From an uncultured Collinsella sp. (GTDB taxonomy: Bacteria > Actinomycetota > Coriobacteriia > Coriobacteriales > Coriobacteriaceae): a DNA stretch of 30,004 bases. Location of the stretch: the NCBI GenBank assembly GCA_900541185.1, contig UQIQ01000023.1, positions 1 to 30,004 of the forward strand, read 5' to 3'. Positions 16,640 through 24,126 of the stretch are shown here, piece after piece; the first letter of the stretch is position 1; every line of letters starts with the position of its first letter. The notes under the pieces are model-generated. The model saw only the letters and a program-made list of their open reading frames with translations. It was not told the DNA's origin and did no database searches. The translations under genes and the position numbers were made by a program.

Positions 16640-18343
16640 ATGAGCAATCCCTCGAACCGCGCCTCGATGCGCGGGCAACTCACGCTGCGCGGTGTCGTCA
16701 TCGGCGTCCTTGGCTGCGTGATCATCACGGCAAGCTCGGCCTACACCGCCCTCAAGATGGGCGCCCTCCCCTGGCCAATCATTTTCGCTGCCGTCATCTC
16801 GCTGTTCTTCCTGAAGCTCATGGGCAATGCCAGCCTCAACGAGGCCAACGTCACCCACACCATCATGTCCGCGGGCGCCATGGTCGCCGGCGGCCTGGCG
16901 TTTACCATCCCGGGCGCCTGGATGCTGGGCTATGCCGACCAGATCAGCTGGCTCGACATGTTTATCGTGGCGCTCGCCGGCACCATCCTGGGCCTGCTGG
17001 CCACCGCGCTCATCCACCGTCACTTTATCGTGGACGCCGCGCTGGAGTTCCCCACCGGCAACGCCGCAGCTCAGACCCTACGCGCCACCGAGGCCGGCGG
17101 CAAGACCGGTAAGCAGCTCTTTGGCTCCATGGCCATCGCAGGCATCTACAGCGTGCTGCGCGACGCCCTGGGCGTGGTGCCCAGCATGCTGTGCACGCTC
17201 AACATCCCCGGCGTGACCTTTGCCATCTACAACTCGCCCATGCTGCTGTCCATCGGCTTCCTCGTGGGCTTCGCCCCGGTCGCTTTCTGGTTTGCCGGCG
17301 CCCTGTTGGGCAACTTTGGCATCATCGTGGGCGGCACCGCTGCCGGTCTGTTCGACGTTATGACTGCGCAAGGCATCGTCAAGTCCCTGGGCATGGGCCT
17401 CATGATGGGCTTTGGCGTCGCCGTCGTCCTCAAGGACATCCTGCCGCAGGTCGCCGGCATCGTCCGTGGTCTTGCTGCCGACAGCTCCACCGACACCGAC
17501 GAGCAGTCGCTCATCTCGGGCTCCCTTAAGCTCGACGCCGGTATCATCGGCCTGGGCGCTGCCGTCATCGCCGTGATCATCGCCATCGTGCTCGACCTTG
17601 GCCCCGTTCCGGCCGTCATCGTCACGCTGTTCACCTTTGTCACCACCATCATGAGCGCGCAGAGCTGCGGCCAGACGGGCATCGACCCCATGGAGATCTT
17701 CGGCCTCATCGTCATGCTCATCGTTGCCGCCTTCGCGCAGCTCGCTCAGGTCAAGCTGTTCTTTATCGCCGGCATCGTGGCCGTGGCGTGCGGCCTTGCG
17801 GGCGACGTCATGAACGACTTTAAGGCCGGCGCCGTGCTGGGCACCAACCCGCGCGCACAGTGGGTCGGCCAGGCCATCGGCGGCATCGTGGGCGCCCTGG
17901 TCGCCGCCGCTGTCATGGTCGCGCTCGTCACCGCCTATGGTCCGGACGCCTTCGGTCCCGACAAGAGCTTCGTTGCCGCGCAGGCAAGTGTGGTCGCCAC
18001 CATGGTCTCGGGCATCCCGAGCGTGCCGTGGTTCGCAGGCGGCTTTATCGCCGGCATCGTCATGTACTGGCTCGGCATTCCGGCCATGATGATCGGCCTG
18101 GGCGTGTACCTGCCGTTCTACATGTCACTCACGGCATTCCTGGGCTCCTGCGTCAAGCTCGCCTACGACAAGTGGTCCGCCCACCGCGACGCCACCGCTG
18201 GTCTTTCTGACGAGGAGAGGGCTGCCAAGGACGCCGCCTTCCAAGAGCAGGGCCTGGTTGTCGCCAGCGGCCTGCTCGGCGGCGAGTCCATCGTCGGCGT
18301 TATCCTGGCGTTTGTCTCCGTCGGTCTGAGTCTGCTGGGATAA
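16640..18343 (+). CDS. OPT family oligopeptide transporter
   Basis: The 567-residue integral membrane protein belongs to the oligopeptide/metal-chelate (OPT/YSL) family of proton-coupled importers. The early motif ASSAYTALKMGALPWPIIF and the segment EFPTGNAAAQTLRATEAGGK are typical. Many hydrophobic segments follow, ending VGLSLLG. ATG 16640 follows AAAGGAG. It is monocistronic between coaX (divergent) and the surface protein (convergent), with a strong terminator behind. The substrate is unknown; peptides are likely in view of the M20 and amidohydrolase genes in the same window, but that link is only inferred. Confidence 0.93.
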   Translation: MSNPSNRASMRGQLTLRGVVIGVLGCVIITASSAYTALKMGALPWPIIFAAVISLFFLKLMGNASLNEANVTHTIMSAGAMVAGGLAFTIPGAWMLGYADQISWLDMFIVALAGTILGLLATALIHRHFIVDAALEFPTGNAAAQTLRATEAGGKTGKQLFGSMAIAGIYSVLRDALGVVPSMLCTLNIPGVTFAIYNSPMLLSIGFLVGFAPVAFWFAGALLGNFGIIVGGTAAGLFDVMTAQGIVKSLGMGLMMGFGVAVVLKDILPQVAGIVRGLAADSSTDTDEQSLISGSLKLDAGIIGLGAAVIAVIIAIVLDLGPVPAVIVTLFTFVTTIMSAQSCGQTGIDPMEIFGLIVMLIVAAFAQLAQVKLFFIAGIVAVACGLAGDVMNDFKAGAVLGTNPRAQWVGQAIGGIVGALVAAAVMVALVTAYGPDAFGPDKSFVAAQASVVATMVSGIPSVPWFAGGFIAGIVMYWLGIPAMMIGLGVYLPFYMSLTAFLGSCVKLAYDKWSAHRDATAGLSDEERAAKDAAFQEQGLVVASGLLGGESIVGVILAFVSVGLSLLG

Positions 18344-18384
18344 GCTGAGCAGCTGCTCGACAGCAACCATATTGCCTACGGCTT

Positions 18385-18424
18385 GCCCGGTCGGTAGCTT
18401 TCGCGGCTGCCGACCGGGCTTTTT
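18385..18424 (+). terminator. Terminator of the OPT gene
   Basis: GCCCGGTCGGTAGC (18385-18398) pairs with 18406-18419, 14 bp with one G-U pair and a 7-base loop. It is followed by five T's (18420-18424). Confidence 0.9.
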
Positions 18425-18441
18425 GATATCGAAACAAAGAT

Positions 18442-18476
18442 AGGCCAGCGCGCTGCGTATGACAGCGCGCCGGCCT
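18442..18476 (-). terminator. Terminator of the coiled-coil/CAP surface gene
   Basis: AGGCCAGCGCGCTG (18442-18455) pairs with 18463-18476 with one mismatch and a 7-base loop. On the - strand it runs on to TATCTTTGTTTC. It stands 69 bases behind the gene's stop codon, next to the OPT terminator, so the convergent pair has one terminator each. Confidence 0.75.
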
Positions 18477-18544
18477 TATCGGTTAAGCCATCGAAGCGCT
18501 CCTGCTATGAACCGAAGTTCGTTGCAGAAACTACGCTCGAAACG

Positions 18545-21500
18545 CTACATCTGCTTGCGACGACGATCGCTCAGCGTCACACCAGCGGCCACGAGAGTGA
18601 TACCGCCGATGACGAACACCTCGCCCGCAAGAGCGGAATTGTCGCCAGTCTGGGCGAGCGCGGCAGGCGCAGCCTGTTTCTTGGCAACGGGGGCCTTTGC
18701 AGCAGCCTGCGCAACCTGAGGCTTGGCCTGCGGCTCGGCCTTGGGATGATACTTGTCGTACTCGGCCTGCGCGGCAGCCAGGGCATCCTTGGCATCGCCA
18801 AGCTCGGCAAGCGCGGCGGCATAGGCGTCGTTGGCATCGGACAGCTTGGCATCGGCATCGCTCAGAGCAGCCTTGAGACCAGCAGCGGCATCGACGGCGG
18901 TCTTATAGCGAGCGTAGGCAGCGTTCAGCTTGACCAGCTTCTCGTTACCCGTCGTGCCCGCGGCAAGAGAGGCCTTGTGGTCGACAGCCTCAAGATCGGC
19001 CTTGAGTGCCTCATCGCTGGCAAGCTCGGCCTTGGCCTTGACGATCTCGAGGTTCGCATCGACGACGGCTTCGTTGGCGGCCTCGAGCTGCTTCTGGGCA
19101 TCGGCGACACCGGCGACGGCAGCGTCATAGGCGGCCTTGGCGTCGTCGACCGCCTTCTGAGCGCCGGCGAAGCGCTCGAAGGCCTTGTGTGCGGTGGCAA
19201 GCTCGCCCTCGGCGGCCTTGGCCTTGGCCTGCGCGTCGGACAGGGCCTGCGTCTTGGCGGCAACTGCCTGCTTGGCGTCCGAAAGAGCAGTCGCGGCCTG
19301 GACATCTGCGGCCTGGGCCTTGTCTACACCAGCCTGGGCGGCATCGTCGGCCTTCTTTGCCTCGTCAAGCGAGCCCTGCTTATTCGCAAGGTCCGCCTGG
19401 GCGGCATCGCGCTTGGCGGCAAGGTCCTTGACCGAAGCGGTAGCGTTGTCATACGCCTCGTTGGCCTGTTCGGACTTTGCCTTGGCGGCATCGCGGGCGC
19501 TGCGAGCCTTCGCCTTGTGAGCGGCGGCCTCGGCTGCCTTCGTCTTGCTGTCAGCAAGCGTGGCGTTTGCCTTATCGAGAGCTGCCTGGGCAGTAGCGGC
19601 CTCGCTCTTGGCGGCGTCGAGCTTGGTCTTGGGCGTCTTGACGTCGATACCCTTGAGTTTGGCTTCGGCGGCGTCGTATGCCGGCTTCGCGGCGGCGGTG
19701 CCGGACTTAGCCTTCTCGTACTCGCCCTTGGCGGTGTTCATGTTCACATCGGCTGCGGTGAAAGCGTCCTGGGCGGCATCCTGCCCGTTTACAGCTGCGA
19801 AGTAAGCTTCCCTTGTAGTTCCAAAGTTCTTCTGCGCCTCGGCAAGCTTGCCCTGGAGCTCCTTGAGCTGCGCCTTCTGCGCCTGCGTGCCGCCCGCATT
19901 GTAGGCGGAATCGATGTAGTCGTTGAGGAGCTTCTTGAACTCGGAGACAGTGAAATCAGCCTGCGTGTCATCATCGCTGTAATCGAAGATGGTTACCTCG
20001 GAATCGGTATTCTTGCCGCTACCGGTCGCGATGCCGATGGCTCTCGTAGAGGCATCGATAATGTTGAGATAGTGCCCGCACTCGTGGTAGATGCTGTTGT
20101 AGTTCTGATAGATGTAATAGGACTCATATCGATATTTGCCGAGTTTGTCACCATACTGCTCTACATACTTGTCGAAAATCTTCTTTTCCTGAGTATAGAG
20201 GCCGGTATAGGGCCAGCCGAGGGTATCCTCGGTCTCGCCGCCGGTATATGCGCCGCCTCCGCCAGCAAGGTTTTCACCGTTGTCGAAGTAGCAGTTCGAG
20301 TGTCCCCAGATGTTCGATGAATATGATGTATTAAGGGCGGCTGCCGCAGTCATACGGAGGCTGACGCTGAGCGCCGACTGACCGTTCGCCTTGCGGAGGT
20401 TGTTCTGGGTGTCGAGATATGTCAGGGCGTTGCGCATCTGCTCCAAGGAGAGCGGATTGGTGTCGCGAGACATATCCTGATCGACGTACTGGTCATACCA
20501 GTCGGCCTTGTCCTCAGCACCGGTCAGCATCGATACGGCATCCTGGGCGTTCTTTTTCTGTGTGGCTGTGAACTGGCTGCCGCCGATGATGTAGTTCATA
20601 AAGCCGAACATACCCTGGCTGATGACATTCTGGTCTACGGTCATGTTCGACTTGAGGTCGGCAATCTGCTGGTTAAGCTTCTCGACCTCGGCGTTTGCGG
20701 CGTCGTATGCATTATGCGCGTCGGTTACTTCAGCACGAGCCTGATCGAACTCGTTGCTCTTCTGCTGACGAACCTCGACGAGTCGGTCGTACTCCGCCTT
20801 CTTGTCGGCCTCGGTCTGCTGGGCCTGCTCGTATGCCGTCTTCGCGGCGTCACGCTTACTGGCCGCGTCCTTGTACTCCTTGTTTGCCGCATCGTATGCA
20901 GACTGGGCAGATGCCACAGCAGCGTTGGCGGCGTTGGCCTTCTCCTGCGCGGCGGCGACGGCAGCCTGGGCGGCCTGCAGATTTGTCTGTGCGGTGGCGT
21001 CGGCAGCCGTCGCGTCATCGAGCGCGGCCTGCGCGGTCGCGAGCTCGCTGGCGGCAGTGGCCTTGGCAGCCTCGAGCGCGTTCAAATCGACGCCCGTGCC
21101 CGAGGTCGCGGCATCGAGCGCAGCCTGCGCCTGGTTGAACTTCTGCTGGGCGTTATCGCGCGCGGTGGTTGCGGCTGCGAGCGCAGCGGCAGTCTCCTGC
21201 TTCTTGGCCTGGGCAGTCGTCAAAGCTGCCTCGGTATTCTGCTTTTCCTGCTGGGCGCTGGCCTCGGCAGCCTTGGCCTGGTCCAGATTGGCCTGTGCAG
21301 TAGCAACGGCCTTATTGGCGTCATCGAGCTTTGCCTGCGCGTCCTCGACGGCCTTCTTGGCGGCCTCGTATTTATCCATGCCCATGGCCTCGAGCTTGGC
21401 CTTGGCGTCATCGAGGGCTTTCTTAGCTTCGTCGCGCTTTGTGTTGGCATCCTTGAGCGCCTGGGTCTTGTCATCGACCCTCTTATTGGCCTGATCGAGC

Positions 21501-21997
21501 TGGTCGTTCAGGTCGCCCAGCTTCTTTTGCTGTTGCTCGGCCTTGTCGACGGCCGCCTTAAGCTCGTCGATCTTCTCCTGAAGCGCGGCGACTTCTGCCG
21601 CGTTCTGCTCGGCCGTGTTGTCGCTCAGGGCCTTTGTAGCATGGTCTCTGTGCTGCTGGGCCTGCTGCTGAGATTGAGCCGCGGCATCAACCTTCTTCTG
21701 GGCGGCATCGTAGGCCGCCTGAGCGTCCTTGAGCTGCTTTGCCGACTCCTCCGCCAGCTGGGCAGCCGTCTTTGCGACCGCTTGGTTACCGGCGGCAACG
21801 GTGTTCTCTACAGAACTACCCCCCTGAACAGAATCGCCGTTATCGGTTGACGGTGCGGCGATTGCCGCCAGCGGCGACATGAGCGGCTGAGCGATGAGGC
21901 CCGCCGTCAAAACGGTTGCGACGGCGCGGCTAGCAACGCCCTTGACGTTGACGGCCTTAGCCCGAGGCTCAAAGTGTTGTGGACTGTAGTTTGCCAT
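18545..21997 (-). CDS. Large cell-surface protein: coiled coils flanking a CAP domain, LAQTG sorting signal
   Basis: The 1150-residue protein has an N-terminal signal peptide (hydrophobic AVATVLTAGLIAQPLMSPLA, likely cleavage after AIAA). A long Ala/Lys/Glu/Gln coiled coil covers about residues 60-455. A central domain at about 470-700 shows CAP/SCP marks: WGHSNCYFDNGENLAGG near 569 and HECGHYLNIIDASTRAIGIA near 636. A second coiled coil at about 715-1090 follows. The C-terminus is a sortase-type signal: LAQTGD near 1114, a hydrophobic segment, and RRRK. ATG 21997 follows AAGGGAG; the frame open to 22075 has no ribosome site. It is probably anchored to peptidoglycan as an adhesin or stalked enzyme. 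The function of the CAP domain is unknown. The CAP-coding DNA looks AT-richer than its flanks. Confidence 0.9.
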   Translation of the reverse strand: MANYSPQHFEPRAKAVNVKGVASRAVATVLTAGLIAQPLMSPLAAIAAPSTDNGDSVQGGSSVENTVAAGNQAVAKTAAQLAEESAKQLKDAQAAYDAAQKKVDAAAQSQQQAQQHRDHATKALSDNTAEQNAAEVAALQEKIDELKAAVDKAEQQQKKLGDLNDQLDQANKRVDDKTQALKDANTKRDEAKKALDDAKAKLEAMGMDKYEAAKKAVEDAQAKLDDANKAVATAQANLDQAKAAEASAQQEKQNTEAALTTAQAKKQETAAALAAATTARDNAQQKFNQAQAALDAATSGTGVDLNALEAAKATAASELATAQAALDDATAADATAQTNLQAAQAAVAAAQEKANAANAAVASAQSAYDAANKEYKDAASKRDAAKTAYEQAQQTEADKKAEYDRLVEVRQQKSNEFDQARAEVTDAHNAYDAANAEVEKLNQQIADLKSNMTVDQNVISQGMFGFMNYIIGGSQFTATQKKNAQDAVSMLTGAEDKADWYDQYVDQDMSRDTNPLSLEQMRNALTYLDTQNNLRKANGQSALSVSLRMTAAAALNTSYSSNIWGHSNCYFDNGENLAGGGGAYTGGETEDTLGWPYTGLYTQEKKIFDKYVEQYGDKLGKYRYESYYIYQNYNSIYHECGHYLNIIDASTRAIGIATGSGKNTDSEVTIFDYSDDDTQADFTVSEFKKLLNDYIDSAYNAGGTQAQKAQLKELQGKLAEAQKNFGTTREAYFAAVNGQDAAQDAFTAADVNMNTAKGEYEKAKSGTAAAKPAYDAAEAKLKGIDVKTPKTKLDAAKSEAATAQAALDKANATLADSKTKAAEAAAHKAKARSARDAAKAKSEQANEAYDNATASVKDLAAKRDAAQADLANKQGSLDEAKKADDAAQAGVDKAQAADVQAATALSDAKQAVAAKTQALSDAQAKAKAAEGELATAHKAFERFAGAQKAVDDAKAAYDAAVAGVADAQKQLEAANEAVVDANLEIVKAKAELASDEALKADLEAVDHKASLAAGTTGNEKLVKLNAAYARYKTAVDAAAGLKAALSDADAKLSDANDAYAAALAELGDAKDALAAAQAEYDKYHPKAEPQAKPQVAQAAAKAPVAKKQAAPAALAQTGDNSALAGEVFVIGGITLVAAGVTLSDRRRKQM

Positions 21998-22303
21998 GGC
22001 TTTCTCCCTTTGACACGGATGTATCCATACGCCTCTAAATGTAGGAGCTGAATTTTGAATTCTGTTGCGCAACATTGGTCACCAGCGGATTTTTGAAATT
22101 CGCGCTCTCGTGCTTCACAATTTCGTCACATTTGAAGGAGCTGGTGCATCATATTTTCGCGGGATGGAATTGAGCCTGTGATTTGCATTTGCTCCCGCGT
22201 CATCCGCCCTATCGGATTCCGCATCCAACAGACACCCCGCCCGCCACGGTGTAGAGTTAAGACAACGGGCGCGTTGCGCGGACCGCGCTGGAACGAGGTG
22301 GAC
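21998..22303. other. Intergenic stretch between the surface protein and DUF389 genes
   Basis: This 306-base divergent interval must hold both promoters. It has the perfect palindrome GTTGCGCAAC at 22064-22073 and nearby GAATTTTGAATTC (22050-22062), candidate operator sites for the surface gene. A possible -10 for DUF389, TAGAGT at 22252-22257, lacks a good -35. No ORF with coding character was seen. Several promoter-like hexamers exist but none at proper spacing. Confidence 0.4.
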
Positions 22304-23443
22304 ATGGAACTCGACAAACAACAGATCAAGCGACTACGCGAACGCCATCACCGGCGCCACGGCATCCGCCCTGCTCATAGCGAGGCCATGGAGAACGCCA
22401 CCCGCTTCCTAAAGCGCGCATTCAACATTCGCGAGGGTCGCGCGCCCTACCACGTAATCCGCAAGCGCTTTGTAAACGGGGCACGCCTGACCGGCTCCCA
22501 CCTATGCATCCTCATCATCGCCATGCTCATCGCGAGCATCGTCCTCGATATCGACTCGGACATCGCCATCGTGGGCGCCATGCTCATCTGCCCGCTCATG
22601 GGCTCGGTTCTTGCCATGGCATACGGCATTGCCACGCTCGACCGCGAGATCACCGTCGAGGCCATTGCCAGCCTCGCACTGCAGATGGTCTTTTGCCTGG
22701 TCACGTCCACGCTGTATTTTAAGCTCTCGCCCCTTGGCACCACCACGGCCGCCATCATCGACAACTCGACACCCACCATATGGGACCTTGCCGTCGCGCT
22801 CGCGGGCGGCTTTGCGGGCGGGCTGGGCAACTCGCGCGACCAGGAACCCGCCACGCTCATCGCCGGCGTGGCCGTGGCGACCGCGCTCATGCCGCCCCTG
22901 TGCGCGGCGGGCTACGGCATCGCCATCGCAAGCGGGTCACTGTTTCTCTCGGCGCTTTATGAGTTTGGCATCAACGTGGTCTTTATCGCACTGGCTGCCG
23001 AAGCCGTGCTGCTTCTTTTGCGCGTGCCGCTCAAGCGCGACCTGAACGGCGACGGTATTGTGACCGCTGAGGAAGACGCCGAGGTCGACGAGCTGTCACG
23101 CAAAGTGCGCCGCCGCATCATCGTGGGAACGGCCATCTTTGCCATCCCCTGCATCGTTATGACCGCAGGCTCCATTGGATCGGCGCAGGCCGGCGTGCAG
23201 GACGGCTACGGTGTCACCGAAACCACGCGCGAGCTTGCCGCGGTGCTGCCGGGCTTTAAGGATTACACCGTCGCCGTCGAGACCTCGGCCACCGAAGGCG
23301 ACGAGGAGGGCATCGTCGAGCGCCAAACTGTCGCCCATGTGACAACGAGCGAGGCGCTCGGAACGCACGACCGCCACGTCGCCCGCAAGCTCATCGACCT
23401 CAACGTGCCCGAACTCGATCGCGTGGAGTTTGATGTGGAGTGA
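22304..23443 (+). CDS. DUF389 family membrane protein with an EF-hand-like loop
   Basis: The 379-residue protein has about seven hydrophobic segments (for example LCILIIAMLIASIVLDI, IVGAMLICPLMGSVLAMAYG, PATLIAGVAVATALMPPLC) with the DUF389 hallmarks GAMLICPLMG and ATALMPPLC. Function is unknown for the family. Between the last membrane segments lies a charged loop with DLNGDGIVTAEE at residues 246-257, which fits the calcium EF-hand pattern DxNxDGxVxxxE at every ligand position. A soluble C-terminal domain follows. ATG 22304 has GAGGTG upstream. The frame is open to 22178, but the extra residues look non-coding. It is single, divergent from the surface protein. Confidence 0.88.
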   Translation: MELDKQQIKRLRERHHRRHGIRPAHSEAMENATRFLKRAFNIREGRAPYHVIRKRFVNGARLTGSHLCILIIAMLIASIVLDIDSDIAIVGAMLICPLMGSVLAMAYGIATLDREITVEAIASLALQMVFCLVTSTLYFKLSPLGTTTAAIIDNSTPTIWDLAVALAGGFAGGLGNSRDQEPATLIAGVAVATALMPPLCAAGYGIAIASGSLFLSALYEFGINVVFIALAAEAVLLLLRVPLKRDLNGDGIVTAEEDAEVDELSRKVRRRIIVGTAIFAIPCIVMTAGSIGSAQAGVQDGYGVTETTRELAAVLPGFKDYTVAVETSATEGDEEGIVERQTVAHVTTSEALGTHDRHVARKLIDLNVPELDRVEFDVE

Positions 23444-23582
23444 TGCCGGCGCGGGATGTTGCAAAGCGCACGTAGCAGCTCAGGGTATCGGTGCCAAAGG
23501 GATCGACTTTGACAAACGGGGCAGTTTCGTCGCAGCCGCCTTCGCTACTCGATTCCATGTCGTCACCATCGAAGAATTCCAT
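23400..23582 (-). CDS. Possible small protein (60 residues) overlapping the DUF389 end
   Basis: An ATG at 23582 follows AAGGA about 10 bases upstream. It opens a 60-residue frame reading MEFFDGDDMESSSEGGCDET, then VKVDPFGTDTLSCYVRF and so on. The acidic start and ordered second half look more protein-like than most shadow frames here. It overlaps the last 44 bases of DUF389 on the opposite strand. No family is recognised. It may be a real small gene, a remnant of a larger one, or chance. Confidence 0.3.
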   Translation of the reverse strand: MEFFDGDDMESSSEGGCDETAPFVKVDPFGTDTLSCYVRFATSRAGITPHQTPRDRVRAR

Positions 23583-23817
23583 CGCTGCCGTTTCCTTCAT
23601 ATTCCAGGGCACTTGCCAAGCTCTGTCCAATTTATGACTCGAAGCTTAACAAACGCCCCTTAAGGCTAGCTTAGGCTCGCGGCAGCCGGAGCTGTTAGCC
23701 GCAAGACGCACAGGGGACGCAGGAATGCGATGATCCGTTTTCTTCCATTCCCTTTTGATCAAGGAGGCCGAGCGCCGGGCATGGGTTCTATAAACGAACG
23801 GTAATTTGCGATGAACG

Positions 23818-24059
23818 GCAACATATGTTCATTATCTTAGGGTTCCGAAGACAATTTTTGGTGCCGCAGAGACGTCGTTTTCGGAAGTATGCGGCAAATT
23901 CTAGAACTCTCGAGCGCACCCCAGTTTTTCGCCAATAAAACCGCAGGTACAGAGCTTGGACATATCCGGTGTGCTCGGCCTATTCTGATTTTGCCGCATA
24001 CTTCCGAAATCTAAGTTCACAAGGGGTGATAGCTGGGGCGTTTACGCAACATATGTCCA
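23818..24059. repeat. Nested direct and inverted repeats
   Basis: GCAACATATGTTCA (23818-23831) and GCAACATATGTCCA (24046-24059) are direct repeats matching 13 of 14 bases. Inside them, TTTCGGAAGTATGCGGCAAA (23879-23898) is the exact reverse complement of 23990-24009. The arms are 91 bases apart, too far for a simple terminator. The flanking repeats resemble target-site duplications or paired operator sites; AACATATGTT in the left copy is itself palindromic. Confidence 0.85.
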
Positions 24060-24063
24060 GCAA

Positions 24064-24098
24064 AAACGGGTGGTAGCCGGTGCGGCTACCACCCGTTT
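24064..24098 (-). terminator. Terminator of the TetR-activase operon
   Basis: A perfect 15 bp stem, AAACGGGTGGTAGCC (24064-24078) with 24084-24098, has a 5-base loop. On the - strand it ends in TTTTTG. It stands 29 bases behind the activase stop codon. Confidence 0.93.
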
Positions 24099-24126
24099 GC
24101 CTCATATCTAGCCCAAAGCAGGCCAG

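Larger units (their letters stand above)
23444..24126. other. Long intergenic stretch with nested repeats
   Basis: This 683-base stretch is AT-richer than its surroundings. Its left third holds a possible small - strand ORF (see 23400-23582). The middle has no coding frame but carries an inverted repeat with 20 bp arms (23879-23898 and 23990-24009), nested within a 14-base direct repeat (23818-23831 and 24046-24059). The right end has the terminator of the activase gene. A functional RNA, a decayed mobile element or a regulatory site could all explain it. Confidence 0.6.

Noticed and set aside
18746..20320. A 524-residue + strand frame opposite the surface protein, rich in Leu and Gly
   Set aside because: It reflects the Ala/Lys-rich coiled-coil codons read backwards; no signal or domain is visible.
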